Source: Ruminiclostridium sp. (lineage in GTDB: Bacteria; Bacillota; Clostridia; Acetivibrionales; DTU013). Taken from it: a stretch of 33,708 nucleotides of DNA. Numbering within the stretch: position 1 is the stretch's first letter; every line of letters begins with the position of its first letter. The notes under the pieces were generated by a model. It ran no database searches, was not told the DNA's origin, and saw only the letters and a list, made by a program, of their open reading frames with translations. The DNA is taken from the NCBI GenBank assembly GCA_012027035.1, contig VEPD01000158.1, positions 1 through 33,708 of the forward strand. Reading direction: 5' to 3'. The position numbers and the translations under genes are program-made. Positions 10,879-18,719 of this stretch are shown here, piece after piece.

Positions 10879-11045
10879 ACGCTCACCTTTACAGTTTTTG
10901 CAGTATTTTTGAAAGGCCTTGCCCATGACTTTTTAGTATATTATAATGTATCATGGTCGGTTAAGCAATGTAAAGCAAAGCAGAAAACAAGAAAACAATA
11001 CTGAAAAGTACACGAAATCAGGATGTCTGTCAGGGAGGGTTCACT

Positions 11046-11246
11046 ATGGGGACAGTAAAGGACTTTAAAAACATAACAAATTGGGAGGAATTGTTTGATA
11101 TGACAAATGAGTATCTGACTTTCCTTGTGGAACAGGATGATGTGACTCATGAAATGATCATAAAAACCACCCACGGCATATTGAAAAACGCAGGCTATAA
11201 TTATACTCTGGATGATGTTGAAAAGGAGTACTATAATTGCTATTAA
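11046..11246 (+). CDS. Small hypothetical protein (66 aa)
   Basis: SD GGAGGG eight nt upstream of ATG; no family recognised. Confidence 0.5.
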   Translation: MGTVKDFKNITNWEELFDMTNEYLTFLVEQDDVTHEMIIKTTHGILKNAGYNYTLDDVEKEYYNCY

Positions 11247-11296
11247 GAATTTAGAGGATACAATCCCAGTGGATTGATTTTCATTAGCAGCAAAAT

Positions 11297-11344
11297 CTTG
11301 GAGCAAAATCCTTGAAGGAAAATGCTTGAAGGAAAATGCTTGGA
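11297..11344 (+). repeat. 14-bp tandem repeat (~3.4 copies)
   Basis: cttggagcaaaatc / cttgaaggaaaatg / cttgaaggaaaatg / cttgga. Confidence 0.7.
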
Positions 11345-11462
11345 ATACAGTGTTGACAAACGATTCAAAAGATATTATCATGGTAAAGTACAAAATTGAA
11401 AGTTCAGGGACACCCAAACTATTAGATTTCAGGCATTTTCGCGCTAACAGAATGCTAATTGT

Positions 11463-11520
11463 GCTGGTGTGGCTCAATGGCAGAGCAGCTCATTCGTAAT
11501 GAGCGGGTTCATGGTTGTTG
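11463..11520 (+). pseudogene. Truncated tRNA-Thr (CGU) - 5' two thirds only
   Basis: GCTGGTG TG GCTC AATGGCA GAGC A GCTCA TTCGTAA TGAGC GGGTT CATGG TT then diverges; no 3' acceptor strand CACCAGC. Confidence 0.75.
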
Positions 11521-11587
11521 ATAAGGTAGGATGGGTAAGTTATAATAAAATGAAAACGAGGGTCGGAAGTCCTGCCCTTTCATATAT

Positions 11588-11662
11588 GCTGGTGTGGCTC
11601 AATGGCAGAGCAGCGGTATCGTAAACCGCAGGTTGAAGGTTCAATTCCTTTCACCAGCTCCA
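11588..11662 (+). tRNA. tRNA-Thr, anticodon CGT, CCA encoded
   Basis: Cloverleaf by eye: GCTGGTG/CACCAGC acceptor, GCTC/GAGC D stem, GCGGT ATCGTAA ACCGC anticodon arm, GAAGG TTCAATT CCTTT T arm, TCCA end. Confidence 0.88.
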
Positions 11663-11666
11663 ATGG

Positions 11667-11699
11667 AAAACGTGTAGTTTCAATGGCTACACGTTTTTT
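11667..11699 (+). terminator. Rho-independent terminator after tRNA-Thr
   Basis: AAAACGTGTAG tttcaatg GCTACACGTTTTTTG. Confidence 0.85.
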
Positions 11700-11846
11700 G
11701 TTACTCATTTTATTATTCATTAAGAGAAATGATACCCACTTATCTCTACAAATAATATATTGAACAATATGTTTTGTGTTGTATATTTCATAGATAAATG
11801 TTAAAATTTTCTTGTTACTATCTCATCAAAACGGAGCGGTGCCAAA

Positions 11847-12014
11847 ATGAAAGCAAGCTATAAACGGCTGTGGAAGCTCCTGATAGATAAGGATACGAAG
11901 AAAAAATACTTGCTGGAACAGGCCAGTATTAGTTCGTTTTCGATTCGCAAGCTCAACCGTGGCGAAAACGTCACTATGGATGATCTTGGAAAGATATGCA
12001 TGGCGTACATATAG
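11847..12014 (+). CDS. XRE/Cro-C1-type HTH protein, short (55 aa), possibly truncated
   Basis: MKASYKRLWKLLIDKDTKKKYLLEQASISSFSIRKLNRGENVTMDDLGKICMAYI; resembles the clostridial small HTH family but ends early. Below the ORF-track length cut-off. Confidence 0.65.
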   Translation: MKASYKRLWKLLIDKDTKKKYLLEQASISSFSIRKLNRGENVTMDDLGKICMAYI

Positions 12015-12026
12015 AAGGAGAAGCAA

Positions 12027-12588
12027 ATGGATAACATAATGAATAAAACACATATGGAACCCATTACTATAAAAATCAGAGCTGAGCATGGCTGTTTTTG
12101 CCGTAGTCATTCAAAAGAAACCAATAGTCTAATTGACGACATAGTTCGAAATAACCATTCACATGAATTTGACTACCATGAACATGAAAGTGGTCCCGAA
12201 ATAATAGCTTGGCTGGCTCTTGGTACAGCGGGCTTAACTGTTACAAAGTCATTGATTGATTTAATAACTGCGATTATAAATGCTTGTAAAGAAGGTCGAA
12301 AAAAAGAATGGTAAATTGTTGCTAATAATTCGAGATACACACCGTACCGAAAATTCAACCGAAGAATTGAAGAAATTACTGAAGATATGCTTAGACATTG
12401 ATTCCAAAAGCCTCTCTCATCCCCGATTTTACGGCCAGCGATTGAGGAAAAGCAAGCGGTGTTTTATTCAGATGATTTGCGTCACCTTCTTTGAAAGCCA
12501 TGAGGAATACAAGAAACTTGCCCGGATCAACCGTAAAATGCTCATGTATGTCATTAATAAAAAAGACCAAATCAACAAGTTATTCTGA
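12027..12588 (+). pseudogene. Frameshifted small membrane-associated protein (possibly EACC1-like) followed by further frame-disrupted coding remnant
   Basis: Frame 12027-12314 (...GPEIIAWLALGTAGLTVTKSLIDLITAIINACKEGRKK) continues in another frame (NGKLLLIIRDTHRTENSTEELKKLLKICLD). A third frame carries PILRPAIEEKQAVFYSDDLRHLL before returning to ESHEEYKKLARINRKM. Confidence 0.5.
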
Positions 12589-12615
12589 CCGCTGTGGGAA
12601 CTACCATTGTTAATG

Positions 12616-12652
12616 GCAGCAGGCTATGATCTGTCGACTCATAGCCTGCTGC
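12616..12652. terminator. Strong hairpin at the 3' end of the ABC operon
   Basis: GCAGCAGGCTATGA tctgtcgac TCATAGCCTGCTGC, 14-bp perfect arms. Confidence 0.75.
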
Positions 12653-12656
12653 AACA

Positions 12657-13691
12657 TTAGACATTAATTTTTTTACCGGAATCCCAATCCCTATATAGCC
12701 CTGCAATTACCTGCTCAATTGGAGCCTTTTTTATTTCAACATCTCGAACTCCCTCGACTTCTGATAACTGACTCAATAAATCTCTGACAGGTGTTTTAGC
12801 AAGATCAACATCATATTCAAAGAGTCCGTTATTGGATGAAAGAAGGTTGCCGTTTTCAATTTTAGGGATAAAGCCCTGCTCCATCGTGATTGCAACTCTT
12901 GTGAGGTTGCCCGTAATAGAACGCAGCTCGCTGAAGCTTCCGTCAAAAGCGATTTTACCGGCAGAAATCATCAGAATACGTTCTGCCATTTCTTCGAGGT
13001 CATCCATGTCATGGCTTGTCACGATGATAGTTACAACATTATCCTTGTTGATTCTCTTAAGGAAATCGATCATCTGTCTCTTTGCTACAACATCAAGTCC
13101 GAGCGTCGGTTCATCCAGAAGAATTACCTCGGGATTATGTAACAGCATCATGGCGAGATCAGCTCTCATCCGCTGACCGAGGCTGAGCTCACGGGCGAAA
13201 GTTTTAAGTAAATTTCCTATGTGCAGAAGCTCTATGACCATCGCAAGGTTCTTTTTGTACATCTCATCAGAGATTCCCCAAACGACCTTTTTCCACTCAA
13301 GGCTCTGGATTACAGGATGATCCCACCATAACTCTGTACGATTGCCAAACAAAATCCCCAACCGCTGCATCAGTATTGTACGCTGTTTTTGCGGCGATAG
13401 GGACAAAACCGATATGTCACCGCTATTTGGCAGTAACATACCGCCGAGCAGCTTCATCGTCGTGCTTTTGCCTGCGCCATTGGGCCCAGCATACGCGACG
13501 AATTCGCCTTTTCGGATTGCAAAGGTGACGTCGTCAAGAGCTGTAATCGTTTGTTTTTCGGGCTTTATAAGATTCCTTATAAGCCCCATGCCGGTGTTGT
13601 CACGCTGCCATTGTGTGAAGGTTTTAGTAACATTGTTTATGCTAACGGCGAAATCCGTATGGCACATATCTGTTGGAGCCTTTTTTAACAT
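12657..13691 (-). CDS. ABC transporter ATP-binding protein (ABC-2 exporter type)
   Basis: Walker A AYAGPNGAGKSTTMKLLGG, signature ELSLGQRMRADLAMMLLHNPEVILLDEPTLGLDVVAK. Confidence 0.93.
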   Translation of the reverse strand: MLKKAPTDMCHTDFAVSINNVTKTFTQWQRDNTGMGLIRNLIKPEKQTITALDDVTFAIRKGEFVAYAGPNGAGKSTTMKLLGGMLLPNSGDISVLSLSPQKQRTILMQRLGILFGNRTELWWDHPVIQSLEWKKVVWGISDEMYKKNLAMVIELLHIGNLLKTFARELSLGQRMRADLAMMLLHNPEVILLDEPTLGLDVVAKRQMIDFLKRINKDNVVTIIVTSHDMDDLEEMAERILMISAGKIAFDGSFSELRSITGNLTRVAITMEQGFIPKIENGNLLSSNNGLFEYDVDLAKTPVRDLLSQLSEVEGVRDVEIKKAPIEQVIAGLYRDWDSGKKINV

Positions 13692-14496
13692 AATAGTTCA
13701 GTCCTTTCCTGAAAATAAAGCTTGCCGCGAGCGCTATAATCAGTGCATACGCAAGCGGGAAGTATTCTGTAAGATTTAAAGGCGGCTTACCGAGCAGACA
13801 GAGCGACGGGAACCACGCCATCAGCCCCTCCGGTAAAATCGTGAGCAGCGGTATCTGAATGAAGCTTGGCATCCCCGATAACGGGAATGTACTCAACTGC
13901 CATGTGCCTTCAATTGCTGTACTGGAGATTTCCTCGGCAGCTACCGGCGCATAAAACGCGACGCTGGATACCAAGTATGCACGGGCGACAATGATTATCA
14001 TGGTCGCAAGTATGTAAATGATTAGCAAGGTTATCCACCAAAGCGATACCTCAAGATGCAGTCGGTTTATGGCTATTGCCAGCAATATGCATCCTATGAT
14101 GAAGTTACCGCTTCCCGTAAACGGCGAAAAGCCGCTGGTTATAAGTTGTGTTTTTAATGTGAGCGGCTGCACAAAAAGGTGTTCGAGCTGCCCGCGTCCG
14201 ATGATGCGGCTGATGTGGATGTTATTGCCCGATCCAAATAGAATGAATATGCCTGTTGTAATGGTGGAATAAGCCATCATAAACAGAACCTCATCGACGC
14301 TCATGCCTCCGATTCCGCCAAAGCGGAGAGCAATCAAATAGACGCTCGATACGACGGAAAGATTGGATATGGTGTCAGCCAATATAGCTGTTAAAGCGAA
14401 TTTCGTATCGCGAAACAGCCACACCAAATCCATTTTTGCCGAGATTGCAAATAGGCTTATGAGCCGTTTGAGTTTGAAAGCTGATTTAACCCCCAT
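13642..14496 (-). CDS. ABC-2 family permease
   Basis: MGVKSAFKLKRLISLFAISAKMDLVWLFRDTKFALTAILADTISNLSVVSSVYLIALRFGGIGGMS; multiple TM; overlaps neighbours in an operon. Confidence 0.85.
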   Translation of the reverse strand: MGVKSAFKLKRLISLFAISAKMDLVWLFRDTKFALTAILADTISNLSVVSSVYLIALRFGGIGGMSVDEVLFMMAYSTITTGIFILFGSGNNIHISRIIGRGQLEHLFVQPLTLKTQLITSGFSPFTGSGNFIIGCILLAIAINRLHLEVSLWWITLLIIYILATMIIIVARAYLVSSVAFYAPVAAEEISSTAIEGTWQLSTFPLSGMPSFIQIPLLTILPEGLMAWFPSLCLLGKPPLNLTEYFPLAYALIIALAASFIFRKGLNYYVKKGSNRYVPYGFRR

Positions 14497-15253
14497 AGCT
14501 GACCATCCCCTCCTGTGATTTATTGAATGCAAGCAAGGCAGCAGGCCATAGGATGAGATTCCATATGATTTGCAGCCACAAGACACTTGCAGGTTCCGCC
14601 GCGCCAACAAATATTGATAGTGGCGCACCACCAAGGCAGGCAAAAGGCTGGTATTTCATTATTTCGCTGAATCCAAGCGGCAAAAAGCTGATTGGTATCA
14701 CTGTCCCGGATAAAAGCGCGATAATAGCAGCCCTTATGCGACCTATTAACCAACTCATGTTTCTCAGTTTTATCGACAGGCAGGCAAAGAGAACATCAAT
14801 GGCAAAACCGAGAGAGATGCAAAGTAATAGGCTGATTAGAAACCATATTGATGTTGGTCTCAGACTTACCCCAATAAGCGGAGAAAAAATCGCCATCGGC
14901 AGTGAGAATAAAGCCAACATGGGCAGCCATCCTCCAAACGTCTGCGAGATAAGCTGACCCAGAACAGACAGCGGGCGGCCATATAGTCTCATTAGAACAC
15001 CCTCGCTGAGCCATCCAGACGCCGCAGTTTTTACGACCATCATATCGGATAGCAAAGCGCTAACATATGTGTAAGAGAGCATTTGTTGCATACTCATACC
15101 TACATCTACCCCCGAAGACATGACCACTCTCCAAAGGAATATAAGAGGAATCAAAGTGCATATTTTGATGATGATGTCTGGCAGGAGGTAGAAAACCCCG
15201 CCGTTTGTTTTTTCAAGACAAACCATATGTGCTGTCTTTATATACTTAACCAT
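14486..15253 (-). CDS. ABC-2 family permease
   Basis: MVKYIKTAHMVCLEKTNGGVFYLLPDIIIKICTLIPLIFLWRVVMSSGVDVGMSMQQMLSYTY; SD AAGGAG before ATG at 15253. Confidence 0.85.
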   Translation of the reverse strand: MVKYIKTAHMVCLEKTNGGVFYLLPDIIIKICTLIPLIFLWRVVMSSGVDVGMSMQQMLSYTYVSALLSDMMVVKTAASGWLSEGVLMRLYGRPLSVLGQLISQTFGGWLPMLALFSLPMAIFSPLIGVSLRPTSIWFLISLLLCISLGFAIDVLFACLSIKLRNMSWLIGRIRAAIIALLSGTVIPISFLPLGFSEIMKYQPFACLGGAPLSIFVGAAEPASVLWLQIIWNLILWPAALLAFNKSQEGMVSYGG

Positions 15254-15289
15254 GTGCTTCTTGCTCCTTAACGATTGAAATTTGGGCAT

Positions 15290-15385
15290 AAAAATACCCA
15301 GGCATCCGTTTGAATACCTGAGTCAGTAACACATGATTAAGCCTGCGTAATCAGGCTGGACTTATGTGTGGCAAGAGGTATTCAA
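15290..15385 (-). promoter_or_regulatory. Candidate transcription attenuator (terminator / antiterminator) upstream of ABC operon
   Basis: Terminator-like stem CAGGTAT..ATGCCTG followed by GGTATTTTT; alternative pairing TTGAATACCT (15385-15376) with AGGTATTCAA (15319-15310), 10 bp perfect; upstream hairpin ACACAT..AGCCTG..CAGGCT..ATGTGT (15369-15329). Confidence 0.6.
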
Positions 15386-15550
15386 CACGGCGAAATGGAC
15401 ACAGTAATCCCATAACTGACCAAAATTGGCGCAAATAACGAGTAAAAGGGCAGACTTCACCCATGACGCCGCATTTTTGAATGCGTAGCCTTTAATGTAT
15501 TCGCAATTCAAATACACATCGCCATTACTGCAAAAAGCAGAAATATTCAT
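15362..15550 (-). CDS. Small ORF (62 aa), candidate leader peptide
   Basis: MNISAFCSNGDVYLNCEYIKGYAFKNAASWVKSALLLVICANFGQLWDYCVHFAVLNTSCHT; SD AAAGGTGG eight nt upstream of ATG; lies between a consensus promoter and the attenuator. Confidence 0.5.
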   Translation of the reverse strand: MNISAFCSNGDVYLNCEYIKGYAFKNAASWVKSALLLVICANFGQLWDYCVHFAVLNTSCHT

Positions 15551-15582
15551 ACCTCTCACCACCTTTCGCTAAAGATGAAATT

Positions 15583-15611
15583 ATTATACAACACTGCTTT
15601 AATGATGTCAA
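15583..15611 (-). promoter_or_regulatory. SigA-type promoter for leader ORF/ABC operon
   Basis: Reverse strand TTGACA - 17 nt - TATAAT. Confidence 0.75.
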
Positions 15612-16125
15612 ATATTGCAGGCAACCGAAAAATGCAAGCGTGAGCTTAAGACTGTCGAAAAGAGAATCGCCGAGCTGGACAAGATTTTAAACAAGCTCTA
15701 CGAGGACTTGGCTCTCGAAAAGGTCACGGAGGAACGCTATCAGGTCATGTCCAAAGGCTATGAGGAAGAACAGTCAGGACTTAAGGAGCGGCGGAATCAT
15801 TCTCACCGAACTGATTACCCGCGCTGAGTCGGCGTATGAAAATATCGATAAATTCCTGCCGATTATACAGAAGTATACTGATATCTCCGAACTCAATACG
15901 CACATTTTAAATGAACTGATACAGAAAATTGTTGTATATGAAAAGACAGACAATCCTGACGGCAGCAAAAGCCAGCGGGTGGATATCCATTATAAATTTA
16001 TCGGGTATGTGGAGATGAAAGAGATGTTTGGGCTGCCGATGGTCATGGCAATGGCAAAAGGTGTTGAAATTGATGATGTGCTGATAGCCGAAGCCAAAGG
16101 ATTAGCGAAAGAGCTTGCCGGATAG
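15612..16125 (+). pseudogene. C-terminal remnant of a large serine recombinase (resolvase/DUF4368 type), frameshifted
   Basis: KCKRELKTVEKRIAELDKILNKLYEDLALEKVTEERYQVMSKGYEEEQSGLKER then, after a frame change, ITRAESAYENIDKFLPIIQKYTDISELNTHILNELIQKIVVYEKTDNPDGSKSQRVDIHYKFIGYV. Confidence 0.8.
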
Positions 16126-16189
16126 AATAAGGAATTGCAAATAAAGGGAATTTTTGTTACAATAAATCTAAATAGCAGAACCGTCAGAC

Positions 16190-16225
16190 GATTTTAAACC
16201 CCTCGAATTCGACGGGTTTAAAATC
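16190..16225. repeat. Palindrome A (36 bp, one mismatched pair)
   Basis: GATTTTAAACCC C TCGAATTCGA C GGGTTTAAAATC. Confidence 0.9.
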
Positions 16226-16289
16226 TTGGATTACTTAAATTACTTCTATGTTTGAGGTAATTTATTTCATAATACAGGAGGACGTGCGA

Positions 16290-17126
16290 ATGGTGGAATT
16301 ATCAATATTTGAAAGAATAAAAAGAGTTAACGAATATGGTTCGGAATACTGGCTTGCTCGTGAGTTGCAAGGGGCTTTAGATTATAAACACTGGCGCAGT
16401 TTTGTTAATGCAATTGATAAAGCAAAAATAGCTTGTGAAAACAGTGGTAATGCGGTTTCTGACCATTTTGCGGACGTCCGCAAAATCGTCGAAGCAGGTG
16501 TCACTTCGAAAGATATTGGTGACATTAAATTATCACGTTATGCCTGTTATTTGATTGTTCAAAACGGCGACCCACGCAAAAAAAGTATTGCACTTGGTCA
16601 AACATATTTTGCAATCCAAACCCGTCGCCAGGAAATAGCCTATGGAAACCTGCTGGATGAAGATCAGAGACGACTCAAAATTCGCGCTGACGTAAAGCAT
16701 TGGAACAGAGAACTCGCCGACAGAGCTCTTGAAGCAGGTATTCAAACAGAGCTGGAATATGCCACTTTTCAAAATGCCGGGTATATGGGTCTTTACGGCG
16801 GTCTCACCGTGGAAGATATTCATAAACGAAAAAAGTTATCCAAGAACGAGAAAATACTGGATAACATGGGGAGTGTGGAGCTAGCTGCTAACCTTTTCAG
16901 GATTACACAGACGGAAGATAAATTAAGAAGAGAGCAAATTTTTGATAAAAAGGTTGCGACAAAAACACACCATGCTGTAGGGAAAAAGGTGAGGCAAACT
17001 ATTAAGGAATTAGGCGGCGAGATGCCGGAGAATCTGCCCAAGCCTGAACTTGATATCAAAAAGCTAGAAAATAAAATAAAGAAAGAGATTAAAAAGAGCA
17101 AGAAACCACCGATGTTGGATGAATAA
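16290..17126 (+). CDS. dinD: DinD-like DNA damage-inducible protein (Bro-N-like), copy 1
   Basis: EYWLARELQGALDYKHWRSFVNAIDKAKIACENSG...SDHFADVRKIV...LSRYACYLIVQNGDPRKKSIALGQTYFAIQTRRQE; ATG at 16290 with SD GGAGG. Confidence 0.88.
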   Translation: MVELSIFERIKRVNEYGSEYWLARELQGALDYKHWRSFVNAIDKAKIACENSGNAVSDHFADVRKIVEAGVTSKDIGDIKLSRYACYLIVQNGDPRKKSIALGQTYFAIQTRRQEIAYGNLLDEDQRRLKIRADVKHWNRELADRALEAGIQTELEYATFQNAGYMGLYGGLTVEDIHKRKKLSKNEKILDNMGSVELAANLFRITQTEDKLRREQIFDKKVATKTHHAVGKKVRQTIKELGGEMPENLPKPELDIKKLENKIKKEIKKSKKPPMLDE

Positions 17127-17129
17127 GTG

Positions 17130-17155
17130 TAAACCCGTCGAATTCGACGGGTTTA
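17130..17155. repeat. Palindrome B (26 bp perfect)
   Basis: TAAACCCGTCGAATTCGACGGGTTTA immediately after dinD copy 1; same sequence family as palindrome A. Confidence 0.9.
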
Positions 17156-17169
17156 GAGAACAGTTGTCA

Positions 17170-17193
17170 AATTGCCTCGAAATTGAGGCAATT
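17170..17193. repeat. Palindrome C
   Basis: AATTGCCTC GAAATT GAGGCAATT upstream of the HEPN-like gene. Confidence 0.88.
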
Positions 17194-17225
17194 AACTTTC
17201 TGAATAGAAGACAGGGGGAAATCTA

Positions 17226-17842
17226 ATGAGTAAAAAGCCCGAGTCCCCATTTGGACTATTAAGAAACAAATCAATCTGAGTCATGCTCTAATTGAAGAAA
17301 TGAAAGTTATAAATGAACAGTGTGAACACATGGGAATTCCTAAGCTATTTAACAAAACTTTTGGAACCCACTATTCTGAGATGCCAGAGGGATTTCGAAA
17401 TATACTTTTGCCAACTCTGAAAAATTATTATGACTTTGTTCTCGTGCTTGAAAAAATCATTGTGCATAATATTTCTTATAAAACATTTCAAAAAGATGCC
17501 CCGCATATACGAAGTATTGACCGCAAGGATGAATCAGGCAAAGATAAAGGAAGCCTCGTGATGTTTGAAGAATGGCTTAGTAAAAATATCCGGACACAAG
17601 AAAATCTCGCAGATTTAATAATTAAGCCATTAAAAAACATAAGAAATATTCGTCAAAAACCAGCACATGAATTAACATCTAACGAATATGATGTTACGCT
17701 ATATCAGAAGCAGTTTAATTTAATGAATGATACATATACAGCAATCAGAGCTATAAGGATGTTTTTTGCTAATCACCCTTTAGCGAAAGATGTAAAAGTT
17801 CCAGAACACTTGGTTTCTGGAAAAGACATTGTGAATTATTAG
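17226..17842 (+). pseudogene. HEPN-like protein with an N-terminal frameshift (intact ORF 17300-17842)
   Basis: ORF contains RX4H motif RQKPAH within IKPLKNIRNIRQKPAHELTSNEYD. MSKKPESPFGLLR (ATG 17226, SD GGGGGAA) and KQINLSHALIEEMKVINEQ lie in frames offset by one nt. Confidence 0.55.
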
Positions 17843-17850
17843 AGATTCAT

Positions 17851-17872
17851 AACTGGTCGTTTTTCACCAGTT
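17851..17872. repeat. Palindrome D
   Basis: AACTGGT CGTTTTTC ACCAGTT followed by TATCTTTA, downstream of the HEPN-like gene. Confidence 0.85.
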
Positions 17873-17919
17873 TATCTTTAAAGTCTGCAGTCAATGTTTG
17901 CAGATTTTAATTCCTTGAT

Positions 17920-17943
17920 CATTTTGCTGACCTCAGCAAAATG
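17920..17943. repeat. Intergenic palindrome resembling an internal dinD segment
   Basis: CATTTTGCTGA CC TCAGCAAAATG, 11-bp arms; about 48 bp around it aligns to dinD (GGATTTT..TGATCATTTT.CTGAC.TCAG.AAAA). Confidence 0.75.
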
Positions 17944-18068
17944 GTGTAAAATAGTGAAAGATATCTTTTAAATATATCACGCAATTGACTATTTGCGCAT
18001 AACGTGTTATTATAATGTCAATAATATTAACAAAATAAGTACATAATAATAACAAGAGAAAGGAGCCC

Positions 18069-18719
18069 TTGCCTATGGAACGTTTTACTTACGGTGAATT
18101 TATCACGAACAAAATAGCTGATATTCCGTATGGGCAGTCATTTCAGACTGACATCATAGCGGAGGCAATGGCTGAAGAATATGCAATCCCTGTCCATAAA
18201 GCCAAACCAATTACCAACGTCACCTTGAAACGTTTGGCGGACAGGGGATTGATTGAGCGTTTTCAAAAAGGCGTTTATTATCGTGCCAAGCAAACCGTAT
18301 TCGGTAAAGCTCGTCCGAGCGAAGATATACTTGAGGCACAGCTTCTTACCCGCCGCGGTAATGAAATCATCGGATACGAAACAGGATTATCCCTTATGAA
18401 TAAAATAGGTCTGACCACACTTGTCCCCAAAAAGCGTGAGATTGCCACTAACGCTTACCGCAAAAATATAAATGACAGATATATCATTGCAAGAAAGCCG
18501 GTTATCACGGTTAACGCAGGTAATTTCCGCTATCTGCAGCTTCTTGATGTCATCAGAGATTTGCCGGAGGCACCTGTCGATGCTGAGAATCCTAAAGCAC
18601 TGCTTCATGCCTTCACAGAAAAGAATGGGCTGGATACGGTTGAAACCTTGACATATGCCAAGCAGCACTACCCGCAAAAAACACTGCTCAACTTGGTAGA
18701 TGTGCTGGTGGAGAGGTGA
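18069..18719 (+). CDS. AbiEi-type antitoxin / DUF6088 family transcriptional regulator
   Basis: PKAHKAKPITNVTLKRLADRGLIERFQKGVYYR-like winged-helix region, overlapped by the AbiEii gene. Confidence 0.8.
   Translation: MPMERFTYGEFITNKIADIPYGQSFQTDIIAEAMAEEYAIPVHKAKPITNVTLKRLADRGLIERFQKGVYYRAKQTVFGKARPSEDILEAQLLTRRGNEIIGYETGLSLMNKIGLTTLVPKKREIATNAYRKNINDRYIIARKPVITVNAGNFRYLQLLDVIRDLPEAPVDAENPKALLHAFTEKNGLDTVETLTYAKQHYPQKTLLNLVDVLVER

Noticed and set aside
12290-12304. Programmed -1 frameshift at the A7 run (A AAA AAG type)
   Set aside because: The downstream coding frame is +1 (or -2), not -1, so a simple heptamer slip does not join the two parts; a mutation or homopolymer error is simpler.
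14496-14643. N-terminal extension of ORF 13642-14643
   Set aside because: Overlaps the preceding permease in a different frame; ATG 14496 matches a normal permease start.
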